64,000 bases of DNA from NCBI RefSeq assembly GCF_014695725.1, contig NZ_JACJOU010000026.1, positions 62,001-126,000 of the forward strand, in the 5' to 3' direction. The position numbers and the translations under genes were made by a program. This stretch comes from Microcoleus sp. FACHB-672 (GTDB lineage Bacteria > Cyanobacteriota > Cyanobacteriia > Cyanobacteriales > Oscillatoriaceae). Positions within the stretch are counted from its first letter, which is position 1; each line of letters starts with the position of its first letter. Of this stretch, positions 8,214 through 16,252 are shown one piece after another. The notes under the pieces were generated by a model. That model saw only the letters and a program-made list of their open reading frames with translations, was not told the DNA's origin and ran no database searches.

Positions 8214-10304
8214 ATGAAAACTCACCCGATAGGTCGGTTAAAACAAAGTTTTAACTTCTATAAAAACAATCATTTAGAACCTGAGCGGCTTAGGAATCAC
8301 TTCATGGTAGCCAATAATTTAATCCTAAAATTTACCAGAAACTATCCTAAGGAAATAATCTTAACGATAATTCTTGGCTTCTCAGGTGCTTTTTTTAATG
8401 GCGTGAGTACAACCTTAATTGTGCCGATTGTATTTAGCCTTTTAAACCAAGCCATTGATTTAAAAGGAGCGCCGCCGATTATCCAAACTTTGATGTATCC
8501 CTTTGCCGGGGTTCCTGAAAGCTATCGTTTAATCGTGATGGCTAGCACAATTGTCTTTGCCATTGCTTTAAAAAACGCGGCTTCCTATGCCAGTATTTTA
8601 GTTTCGACATCACTAACCCGGAGTCTGACGGCTGATTTACGAGAAGCCGGTTTAAAGTTATTACTAGATGTAGATATCGATTTTTATTCCAAAATGAAAG
8701 TGGGAGATCTGATCAACCGCTTGGGGGCAGAAGTCAACCGAACGGCTAATGCGATCAGCACCACCATCCAAATTTTAATTACATCTATCACTGTTTTAGT
8801 TTTCGTTCTGTTGCTGCTAGCAATTTCCTGGGAACTCACCCTCGCTTCCACGGTGTTACTATCTCTAGTAATTTTAGTAAATCAGTACGCCATTGCCCGT
8901 TCCCGATTTTTTGGCCGGCTACTGTCAGAGGCATCTAAATCCTATTCTGTGAGAGTGTTGGAAACTCTCAGTGGAATTCGGCTGGTGAAAGCAACGAGCA
9001 ATGAAGAAACAGAATACGAACAAATTAAGCATTTAATTCGGGAACGAGAAAAAGCAGATTTTCAATCGGAAGCGAATTATGCAGCCATTGCACCGCTAAC
9101 TGAAGTAACCAGTATTATCGCTTTATTATTAATTGTATTTTTAGGTAGGACTTTTTTTGCAGATGAGTTGAGGTCAATTTCAACCGTTCTCCTCACATAT
9201 TTATTAGTGCTGTTTCGACTTCTACCGCTGATTTCTCAACTTAATAGTTCTCGCAGCCAACTGGCTAATAATTCCGCTAGTGTGGATGTAGTGGATGACT
9301 TTCTGCGGCGCGATAATAAACATTTTATGGTGAATGGCACGCTGCCCTACAGAAAGTTACGTGAAGGCATTCATTTCAAACAACTCTCTTTTGCTTATCC
9401 CGATCATCATGATTTGGTTCTCAAGGATATCGATCTATTTCTTCCGCAGGGAACAACCTTAGCTTTAGTTGGCGGAACGGGTGCCGGTAAGTCAACTTTA
9501 GCAGAACTTTTACCCAGATTTTACGATCCCACAGAAGGCCGCATTTTGATAGATGGCGTTGATTTGCGGCAGTTCGATCTCAAGGCATTAAGACCGGCAA
9601 TGGGTATTGTTAGTCAGGATACATTTTTGTTTAATGACTCCGTCCGCCATAATATTGCCTATGCTAAGCCTAATGCCACGGAAGAAGAAATTATTGAAGC
9701 GGCAAATCGCGCAAATGCTTATGAGTTTATTGTGGATCTGCCAGAAGGTTTCAATACTATTATTGGTGATCGCGGGGTGCTCCTATCTGGAGGGCAGCGT
9801 CAGCGAATAGCAATTGCCCGCGCTTTACTGCAAAACCCGGAAATATTAATCTTAGATGAAGCGACAAGTGCTTTAGATACGGTGACTGAACGCCTTGTCC
9901 AGTTAGCCCTTGAAGAACTGTCTCGGAATCGCACAACTTTGGTGATCGCCCACCGGCTTTCAACCGTGCAAAAAGCCGATCAAATTGCTGTCATCGATCA
10001 AGGACGGGTTGTTGAGGTGGGTTCTCATGATGAACTGGTTCGCAAAGGTGGTTATTACACGCGTTTATATTCTCTGCAATTTCTAGAACAAGTAACGCGC
10101 GATGAAGCTTTAATTCGAGCTTCTTATGAAGTTCGGACTCGCCTGAATCCGATGATTGGTTTTCTGAAGTTGTTGGTTGATGATATGATCGATTCTCAAG
10201 AAGAACGAGAGGAGTTACTAAAGGAATCCTACCACTCTGCTACGTGCATTTTGAAAATTATTGAGTTAATTGAAGATCATGTGAGAATGCGGATTCGTTC
10301 GTAA
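8214..10304 (+). CDS. ABC exporter (MsbA-like) with HisKA-like C-terminal tail
   Basis: A half-size ABC exporter with fused membrane and ATPase domains. Six membrane helices lie roughly in residues 45-345. The ATPase domain has Walker A GGTGAGKST, the Q-loop in GIVSQDTFLF, signature LLSGGQRQR, Walker B ILILDEAT and switch His in VIAHRLSTVQ. It may flip a lipid-linked saccharide or glycolipid, given its glycosyltransferase neighbours. Beyond the ATPase lie about 65 extra residues (from about 632) with SYEVRTRLNPMIGFLKLL. This resembles the dimerization helix of histidine kinases (SHELRTPLN) with the phospho-acceptor His replaced by Tyr. Exporter assignment is firm; the tail role is unknown. 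Confidence 0.92.
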   Translation: MKTHPIGRLKQSFNFYKNNHLEPERLRNHFMVANNLILKFTRNYPKEIILTIILGFSGAFFNGVSTTLIVPIVFSLLNQAIDLKGAPPIIQTLMYPFAGVPESYRLIVMASTIVFAIALKNAASYASILVSTSLTRSLTADLREAGLKLLLDVDIDFYSKMKVGDLINRLGAEVNRTANAISTTIQILITSITVLVFVLLLLAISWELTLASTVLLSLVILVNQYAIARSRFFGRLLSEASKSYSVRVLETLSGIRLVKATSNEETEYEQIKHLIREREKADFQSEANYAAIAPLTEVTSIIALLLIVFLGRTFFADELRSISTVLLTYLLVLFRLLPLISQLNSSRSQLANNSASVDVVDDFLRRDNKHFMVNGTLPYRKLREGIHFKQLSFAYPDHHDLVLKDIDLFLPQGTTLALVGGTGAGKSTLAELLPRFYDPTEGRILIDGVDLRQFDLKALRPAMGIVSQDTFLFNDSVRHNIAYAKPNATEEEIIEAANRANAYEFIVDLPEGFNTIIGDRGVLLSGGQRQRIAIARALLQNPEILILDEATSALDTVTERLVQLALEELSRNRTTLVIAHRLSTVQKADQIAVIDQGRVVEVGSHDELVRKGGYYTRLYSLQFLEQVTRDEALIRASYEVRTRLNPMIGFLKLLVDDMIDSQEEREELLKESYHSATCILKIIELIEDHVRMRIRS

Positions 10305-10438
10305 GTTTTAGATTTATGGCAAGTGGCGGATTTTTGATTTTTTAATCGCAGATAAACGCAGATAAATGTATGTTGGCTTGATAAATACAACATTCGGAAT
10401 ATTTGTCAACGTCTCAAATATTTGTACCTGTTATTTAA

Positions 10439-11440
10439 TTATGATGAAACTTTGCCAACGAAGTTTGACAGCCAATTGAGTAAATTTAATTCGTTTAAAA
10501 TAATTTGTCTTGCTTCCGCAATGGCATCTCTCGCTGCATACCAGTAATCTGGGGTGGAGGTGATTTCTTTAATAAATTCCAATCCTTTTTGATCAAGGCT
10601 GGGTAGGCGGATAAAACTCCCCGGTGGTAGTAGCTTATCAGCAGCCGGCCCTCCATAATAAATTGGCAAGCACCAAGCTAGCAGCGCATCCCAAAGTTTT
10701 TCGGTGACATACCAATCGTTGTCAGCATAGTTTTCAATGGCTAAATTGTAGTAATAGGGAGCCATCGCGTGCCATTTATTGCTCAATGCCCCATAGTTCT
10801 TTGCCCAATCTGGCAAATTACGCCCATAAAGATCGAAATCTAAACCTTGCTCTTGCAACATTTTTAAGAAATCTAAACGCCGCAGATGGTTGGCACTACG
10901 ATCAACTCCTGATGTTACCCAAGAGCAAGGTTTTATTTTTTCTGGGGAACCCATTTCACTAAGTTCTCGAAAAGAGTTGCCAATATACCAAATTGCCGGC
11001 ATATAATCGGGTGCCGGTGCTAAATCATCTGGGGAAGAAACATAACCGCAATACTTTTTTGATGCTTCATAATTTTCTTGATAAACTGCTGCATATTCTT
11101 CTAAAGGTGGTTCCCTGAGTAAAGAAATGATGCGCTCTTTGGGAACTCCTCGAAATTGAGCAATAATATCTTGTTCTGGATTGGAAGCCGGCTGCCACAA
11201 GCGCGTTACCTGAGACTTTAAATGTCCCTTCCAAGTTTTCTTTCTCGAACGCGGAAATTCAAACTGATAGAGCAGTAAAAAATCGGGTTCTGGGGCATTT
11301 GCTAACATTTGAATGTTGCCCCACTTGCCAAAGTTATGGGGGGTTTGATGCCATAACCAATCACTCTGGCTAGCTGCCAGTGGCTTATTGGTAAACATCG
11401 CTGGATAGCTTGTTACCATGCCGACAACTTTTGGGGTCAT
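10439..11440 (-). CDS. Glycosyltransferase family 10 (fucosyltransferase-like)
   Basis: The C-terminal half carries the GT10 hallmark region: NYADNDWYVTEKLWDALLAW followed by PIYYGGP, which binds the GDP-sugar. An earlier conserved stretch is RRLDFLKMLQEQGLDFDLYGRN. Family members transfer L-fucose from GDP-fucose, usually in alpha-1,3 linkage; other GDP-sugars are possible. There is no signal peptide or membrane anchor. It is convergent with the ABC exporter and probably decorates the same surface glycan. No fucose synthesis genes are seen in the window. Confidence 0.85.
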   Translation of the reverse strand: MTPKVVGMVTSYPAMFTNKPLAASQSDWLWHQTPHNFGKWGNIQMLANAPEPDFLLLYQFEFPRSRKKTWKGHLKSQVTRLWQPASNPEQDIIAQFRGVPKERIISLLREPPLEEYAAVYQENYEASKKYCGYVSSPDDLAPAPDYMPAIWYIGNSFRELSEMGSPEKIKPCSWVTSGVDRSANHLRRLDFLKMLQEQGLDFDLYGRNLPDWAKNYGALSNKWHAMAPYYYNLAIENYADNDWYVTEKLWDALLAWCLPIYYGGPAADKLLPPGSFIRLPSLDQKGLEFIKEITSTPDYWYAARDAIAEARQIILNELNLLNWLSNFVGKVSS

Positions 11441-11589
11441 ATTGATTTTAGATTTTAAATTTTACGTGTAGTAATAAAGTTAAAATACTATAACTTTTGC
11501 AAAAGTGGATATTTTTTACGGCCTCTATAGAAAAATTAGATTTATCTACATTTTAGGCAGAGGGTCTTATCCGTTTAAATAAGTGGGTT

Positions 11590-11644
11590 ATTCTGAGCCA
11601 AATCTTGTATTTTTGAAATTTTACTTGGCAAGTTGGCTCAGAAT
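11590..11644. repeat. Perfect 12-bp inverted repeat, extended hairpin
   Basis: ATTCTGAGCCAA (11590-11601) and TTGGCTCAGAAT (11633-11644) are exact complements, and CTTG (11604-11607) pairs with CAAG (11629-11632) after a 2-base bulge. The hairpin lies in the 266-base gap between two minus-strand genes, so it could end transcription of the upstream gene. There is no T-tract on either side. The rest of the gap shows nothing I recognise. Confidence 0.55.
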
Positions 11645-11706
11645 CACATTAGCGCGGTCAATGAGCAGTGTTCAAAAACCAATAATATTAGGCACTGACT
11701 TCTTTT

Positions 11707-12078
11707 TTAGTTAATAGAATCTAAGTCCAACGCTTGTGAGCCACCGCGATCAAGCTGAACCAAAAGTTTGCCAAGCTGATACCAAATTAGCCAGCTACTG
11801 AGGACGGTGAGGGGCAAAGAGATGACATAGGAGACGGGAAAGGGAAAGCCAAAAATTTCTAAGCCGGCAGCGAGAAAGACGCATACACCGACAGCAATTC
11901 CTAGAAAAGGAACAAAAAGTTGAGTTCCTTGCAAATTCATTAAAGTTCGGGTGGAGCGGTTCTTTGCCCACTCGCGCACCAATTGTTTGAGGGTTGTGTC
12001 AAATGCTGAGCCACAAGCCATGCCGACTAGCAAACCTGCCACGAGTAAAAAATATGGGGGTTCGGAATAGTAATACAC
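11707..12078 (-). CDS. Small membrane protein, cyanobacterial, unknown function
   Basis: The product has about three membrane helices (FLLVAGLLVGMACGSAF, FVPFLGIAVGVCVFLAAGL, VISLPLTVLSSWLIWY) with a basic loop between the first two. I place the start at GTG 12078 because AAGGAG precedes it by six bases and the next residues are YYYSEPPYF. The longer frame to 12156 runs through low-complexity spacer sequence (repeated CCCAAATC words) and is unlikely to be translated. That gives 123 residues. It lies 88 bases after the ABC1 kinase gene in the same direction. I know no function. Confidence 0.72.
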   Translation of the reverse strand: MYYYSEPPYFLLVAGLLVGMACGSAFDTTLKQLVREWAKNRSTRTLMNLQGTQLFVPFLGIAVGVCVFLAAGLEIFGFPFPVSYVISLPLTVLSSWLIWYQLGKLLVQLDRGGSQALDLDSIN

Positions 12079-12166
12079 AAACAACTCCTTGAGTGGGGAA
12101 TTAGAAATTGGGCTGGGATTTGGGGATTTGGGATTTGTCCCGCTTCCCCGCTCCAACTGCCTTTAA

Positions 12167-13894
12167 TTAGAATAGGGGCTTTTGGGATCGCCAGCTTTGA
12201 AATGCGGGGATCTTGGAAGCAGCACCCTCTGTAGAGAATTCCGCCAAAGCGCCCAGCGCGGCGTTTAAGAGGCGATTGGGCTGCAAATCCTCTTTAACAA
12301 GGTTCCAAATCCGTTGCACTTCTTCGGTGTGGAGTCGGTTATCTTCTGTGAGGGCAAGCAGCAGTTGCCGGCGCAAAAAATTACCTTCATCGGAGAGAAG
12401 ATACTGCAATCCCAACTGAGCGGTGGGGAGCAGATCAAAGCTTTTATCTCCTCGCGCAATTTCAATTAAGTTTTCTAGCCGCTCCCACTGGAGTTTGCCA
12501 TCTTTAAACAGCACTTCAATTAACCGGCGACGAAGTTCAGGAGATTCGCCGGTAAGCAGACGCCGCGCCACGTAGGGATAGGCAACTTCTACAATTTTGA
12601 AATCGGGATTGAGGGTAAGTGCTAACCCTTCTTGTGTCACAAGGGAGCGAATAATTAGGGCAAATTTTGCCGGCACTCGGAAGGGATAATCATACATCAA
12701 TTCCGAGAAGCGATCAGTGATGGTTTTGAAGTTGAAATTCCCCACACTTTCGCCGATAATATCGCCCAAAACTGATTCTAAAGCCGGCATGATTGGCATA
12801 ATATCAGTGTCGGGCGTTAAAAATCCTAACTTGACAAAATCTTCAGCTAATGAAGCGTAGTTTTGGTCAATAAGATGCACGATTGAATCCACAAGGGTTT
12901 CTTTGGTGCTTTGCTCTAGCTGATCCATCATGCCGAAGTCGATGTAAGCCATTCGGCCATCTGCCAAGGCAAACAAGTTACCTGGATGGGGGTCAGCGTG
13001 GAAAAATCCGTGTTCTAATAGCTGTTGCAAGCCGGCTTCCACACCCGTGCGAATTAAAGCATCAGTGTTAAGACCAGCTTCTTGAATTCGTTGAGTGTCC
13101 GTCAGTTTAAAGCCATCAATCCACTCAAGTGTTAGGACGTGCTGGGTGCTGTAGCGCCAGTAAATCGCTGGAACTTTGACACTTGGGTTATTGTAAAAAT
13201 TACTTGCGAATTGTTCGGCGTTACGCCCTTCGTTAAGATAATCAATCTCTTCAAAAAGCTTGATGCCAAATTCGTCAACAATTAAGGTGAGCTCATGCCC
13301 TAAGTTGAGAGGCAGCCAAGGACCAAGCCAGCCGGCAGCCCAACGCATTAAATAAAGATCAAGGGTCAGTGTTGGTTTTAAATTCGGGCGCTGTACCTTC
13401 ACCGCGACTTCTTCGCCGGTGTGGAGGCGTCCGCGATAAACTTGACCCAAGCTAGCCGCAGCAACTGGATTATCGGACAATTGGCTAAAGCATTCTACGA
13501 CTGAACGATCAAGTTCTGTCTCAAGAATGCGTAAAGCAATTTCATTGGGAAATGGCGGCAACTGATCCTGTAGCTTGATCAGTTCTTCTAAAAAGTCTTT
13601 GTGAATAAGGTCGGGTCGGGTAGAAAGGGCTTGACCGACTTTAATGAATGTAGGACCCAGATCAGTCAGTATATGTCGCAGCTGTTCTGCTCTTTGCGAC
13701 TTATTTTCTGCGCTTTGGGTCTGCCATCGATCCCACTGCAAACCTAGGACAAAGCCGGCAAAGAACCAGATGATTTTAATAGCACGCCAGATGACTAGCC
13801 AGGGACGGAAGCGATAATAGTTGTCAATCGCTTTCGGATCGTAGCGCCGCAGCGGCGCAAGACCTCGCGCCACCTCGATTTTGTGCTGACCCAC
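12167..13894 (-). CDS. ABC1/UbiB-family atypical kinase
   Basis: A member of the AarF/UbiB/ADCK family, atypical protein-kinase-like ATPases linked to prenylquinone metabolism (plastoquinone, tocopherol) in photosynthetic organisms. The KxGQ signature is KVGQALSTRPDL. The alanine-rich nucleotide loop is AAASLGQVYRG, followed by the lysine in VAVKVQRP. The catalytic part has HADPHPGNLFAL and YIDFGMMDQL. A hydrophobic helix near the N-terminus (IIWFFAGFVLGLQW) suggests membrane association. Length (575) fits cyanobacterial paralogues. The upstream gap contains several inverted repeats. Target not determinable. Confidence 0.93.
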   Translation of the reverse strand: MGQHKIEVARGLAPLRRYDPKAIDNYYRFRPWLVIWRAIKIIWFFAGFVLGLQWDRWQTQSAENKSQRAEQLRHILTDLGPTFIKVGQALSTRPDLIHKDFLEELIKLQDQLPPFPNEIALRILETELDRSVVECFSQLSDNPVAAASLGQVYRGRLHTGEEVAVKVQRPNLKPTLTLDLYLMRWAAGWLGPWLPLNLGHELTLIVDEFGIKLFEEIDYLNEGRNAEQFASNFYNNPSVKVPAIYWRYSTQHVLTLEWIDGFKLTDTQRIQEAGLNTDALIRTGVEAGLQQLLEHGFFHADPHPGNLFALADGRMAYIDFGMMDQLEQSTKETLVDSIVHLIDQNYASLAEDFVKLGFLTPDTDIMPIMPALESVLGDIIGESVGNFNFKTITDRFSELMYDYPFRVPAKFALIIRSLVTQEGLALTLNPDFKIVEVAYPYVARRLLTGESPELRRRLIEVLFKDGKLQWERLENLIEIARGDKSFDLLPTAQLGLQYLLSDEGNFLRRQLLLALTEDNRLHTEEVQRIWNLVKEDLQPNRLLNAALGALAEFSTEGAASKIPAFQSWRSQKPLF

Positions 13895-14417
13895 GCTTTT
13901 ATTTGCCTCTTCAACTCAGAAACTAACAATGTGAAAGTTGACGATATTAACCCCTATTTGGGTGATCGCCACTTAGGCTCGCTTCTTGTCCTTAAAGATT
14001 GACCGACGAGCCGACTTTAAGGACTGTTTATAGATTGGTCATTTAGCTGACCGATCTAACGATTGAGCTAAATTTTTATCTTTTTCTTAACTATAGTATA
14101 TAAAAGTACAAGTAAATCCTTTTAGAGGGTAGAAGCTAGAGGCATTAGGGACGCAATGCTTTGCGCCTGGAAAGAGAAGCCCCAATCAGGATAAACGTTG
14201 GCCCGGGTTGGATCAGCTTTGGGCCGGTAGAGATTCAATGCCGGCTAGCAGAATCGGTTGATCGCCTCAAAAGCGCTATGTAGCGGTTCTCAATTGGATG
14301 AAAGACTAGGAAAGTCAGAAAGACCTTGTGAAGGCAAACTCAGATGCCGGTAAACACTGCCGGTGCCATATATTATAAAGCTGCAGAAATAAAACTTAAA
14401 ATATCAAAGCGTATCAT
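13895..14417. other. Intergenic region with nested inverted repeats
   Basis: No gene is evident. GTCCTTAAAG (13988-13997) is perfectly complementary to CTTTAAGGAC (14015-14024). Just beyond, AGATTGGTC and GACCGATCT (14032-14056) form an imperfect hairpin, and TTTAGCT/AGCTAAA flank part of it. These could form a folded leader for the ABC1 kinase on the minus strand. The right part before the toxin-like gene shows no clear promoter, and its toxin frame is closed by TAA at 14397. Confidence 0.5.
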
Positions 14418-14807
14418 GTGGATAGAGATGCTCTAATTGCAGAACTACAAGCAGCCGGTGTTAGGCACAATCCTGATGAGATCCTGCAAATTGCTAAAAA
14501 GCTGGATGGTAGTATCGTCTTTTTGGAGACGGGTAATGATAGATCGGGTTGGCAACACATTCGACGAGAACACACAGAAGATTTTGCCAACAGAGGAATT
14601 CCTGAAGACCAAATTCAAGATGCGATTATGGCTGGTGTGACTAGAGGGAGAATTATTGGGACTCAAGGAACTAGCCGAAGTGTGTGTGAGGTCGTGTTTA
14701 ATAGCGAAACTCAATACATTTCTGTCGAGGTGGCTAGTAATGGGTATATTGTCGGTGCAAATGCAAAACCCAAGCGCTTAATCCGTCGTTTTATCGAAGA
14801 GAGATAG
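14418..14807 (+). CDS. Orphan polymorphic-toxin C-terminal domain (probable nuclease)
   Basis: A 129-residue protein resembling the C-terminal toxin modules of large polymorphic toxins. It has a linker-like start (ELQAAGVRHNPDEILQIAK), then IVFLETG, a histidine region GWQHIRREHTEDFANRGIPEDQI, then GRIIGTQGTSR and a final strand pair ending SNGYIVGAN. The pattern suggests a small RNase-type fold of the Barnase/EndoU/colicin class; this is an inference from memory of such tails. No secretion domain precedes it: the frame is closed at 14397 and the only start is GTG 14418, without a good ribosome site. The next gene, two bases on, is probably its immunity partner. It may be a displaced toxin tail. 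Confidence 0.55.
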   Translation: MDRDALIAELQAAGVRHNPDEILQIAKKLDGSIVFLETGNDRSGWQHIRREHTEDFANRGIPEDQIQDAIMAGVTRGRIIGTQGTSRSVCEVVFNSETQYISVEVASNGYIVGANAKPKRLIRRFIEER

Positions 14808-14809
14808 TC

Positions 14810-15151
14810 ATGATTAAACAGATTAAGTTAATGCCTGACTTTGGATGCTGGCCACTGTGGGAATATGAAGATAGGGATTTAGTTGATAATCCTCATCCAT
14901 CAGAGTTTCCCCTGAATGAGGAGACGGTTAAACGGTTACTGCAGTGGCAACAAACTTATGAGGGAATTATGAATTGGGACGATCCTCATTCAGCCGGCTT
15001 TGCAAGTGAAGCAGATCGGGTTGCTTTTGAAGAAGAGGGAATTCGTCTGTGGCAACAACTTCAAAAGGAACTTGGGAATGATTGGGAAGTTTCTTATTTC
15101 AGTGAGTTGCAAGGAAAGTTGTTAAAAACTCCCGCAGAATTATTGAGCTGA
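14810..15151 (+). CDS. Probable immunity protein for the adjacent toxin
   Basis: A 113-residue acidic soluble protein starting two bases after the toxin-like stop. It has a WPLWEYEDRDLVDN N-terminus and helical stretches EETVKRLLQWQQTYEGIMNWDDP, FEEEGIRLWQQLQKELG and WEVSYFSE. I recognise the arrangement from small proteins that sit behind toxin tails, but the family has no certain name to me. Tight spacing, acidic composition and partner identity support an immunity role; no experimental function is implied. The end overlaps a decayed minus-strand linker fragment. Confidence 0.55.
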   Translation: MIKQIKLMPDFGCWPLWEYEDRDLVDNPHPSEFPLNEETVKRLLQWQQTYEGIMNWDDPHSAGFASEADRVAFEEEGIRLWQQLQKELGNDWEVSYFSELQGKLLKTPAELLS

Positions 15152-15159
15152 CAGTAAGG

Positions 15160-15372
15160 ATAAAATCGGCTTTTATTGTCTTCTACTAATAACTTTAGTT
15201 CACATTTTCCGATTAAGAATGCAGACGCATTGTGTTCGTATAACGATTTTAGGTAAACCGGCGAGACAGCCAAACTTTTTAGGAAGTGTCGAATACCCGT
15301 TTTACCTTTAATAAAATCTCGCTCCAAATTAGCAAGATGCCGGCGTTCAAAAGTATATGGAATTCTCTCCAA
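15160..15372 (-). pseudogene. Fragment of a phycobilisome linker gene
   Basis: The minus-strand frame from about 15372 encodes RHLANLERDFIKGKTGIRHF, then LKSLAVSPVYLKSLYE and FLIGKCELKLL. This fits the phycobilisome linker (PBS_linker_poly) pattern LExxxxxGxxxxRxFxxxLxxSxxY. Only about 65 residues remain. A stop lies just upstream in frame and the sequence then runs out into the immunity gene, so both ends are missing. It neighbours a phycobilisome-like globin gene on the same strand, suggesting a former linker partner. Confidence 0.5.
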
Positions 15373-15503
15373 CGTTTAACGGTAAATTTGGATGAGAAAC
15401 TGACCTCGTTTTTCAGCCAAGGCATTATCGAGTGGTAACGGCTTCCTGTAACAGCCTATTTGAATTGATTACAGCGTTCATCGGCACGCTTGTTTAAAAC
15501 TGC

Positions 15504-16013
15504 TTAACTCGCACTCGCTCTTTGGGCACTTGCCATCAGTTTTGGCGGCAAATCTAGCGTTTGCATAATGATAGAGATGTAAGGTTCTATCAACTGATAT
15601 GCCTGTGCCGGCAAATATTCGTTTAGTGTTTCTTGAAGGCAGCGATAAGCCACTACACAAGCCCCGTTTTGACGATAAGCTGTGAGAATATTTGCCTGCC
15701 AAAATATTAAACTTTCTTTGAAAAACCGCTCGTCATCTCGTAGCACGGCGAGGGCGATATAGCGCATTACTTCGCTCATATCATACTGACACCGGCTCCC
15801 ATGTTTCCGCATCACTTCTGGCTGAAGAGACATAAATTTTCTTAGCGCCAGATTCACCAATTTATCTGCCCGCTCTCGTATAATGTCATAGGTTTTTAAC
15901 CGCACCGAAAAAGTTTTTAGATAGCGCTGCACCGGCTGAAGTTCTGTCTTCGTTAGATAGCGCCCTTCACTTTCATTCGCTAACTCTTCAAGCGTGGAGT
16001 TAATTGTACGCAT
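15504..16013 (-). CDS. Phycobilisome-like globin with a possible bilin Cys
   Basis: A 169-residue alpha-helical protein of the phycobiliprotein superfamily. The N-terminus (SEGRYLTKTELQPVQRYLKTFSVRL) matches helix positions of the same family members at 32295 and 33689. The chromophore helix reads SRCQYDMSEVMRYIALAVL, where Cys falls at the usual bilin-attachment position (KCxRD in phycocyanin), although the Arg is Tyr. The two paralogues lack this Cys. It is too diverged to be a rod or core subunit and is more likely an assembly or regulatory factor. The SpkG-like kinase gene lies upstream on the same strand (239 bases). Confidence 0.75.
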   Translation of the reverse strand: MRTINSTLEELANESEGRYLTKTELQPVQRYLKTFSVRLKTYDIIRERADKLVNLALRKFMSLQPEVMRKHGSRCQYDMSEVMRYIALAVLRDDERFFKESLIFWQANILTAYRQNGACVVAYRCLQETLNEYLPAQAYQLIEPYISIIMQTLDLPPKLMASAQRASAS

Positions 16014-16252
16014 TTTATTAAAATTTCAGTAATTCCCATTCATAGTTTGGGCTAAACGGGAAAGTCTGACAAGTCATTGATGTAATTTGTAACAAAAAAC
16101 GCACCACAAGCATGAAGTTTTATCAAGATTTATATGAATAAGTTAAACAACACGCTTTGAATTGAGATCATCTTCTCTATTGGGGTTCTAACCGGCAACA
16201 TCTGCAATAAAATCAGGAAACAAAGGTTCCACAAACCCAACTCCCAGTGATA

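Noticed and set aside
12079-12156. Longer N-terminus of the membrane protein at 11707
   Set aside because: The extra codons run through spacer-type repeats, while a good AAGGAG site precedes GTG 12078.
14418-15151. Classical type II toxin-antitoxin operon
   Set aside because: The order is toxin first with an acidic partner behind and no DNA-binding domain, which fits toxin/immunity better.
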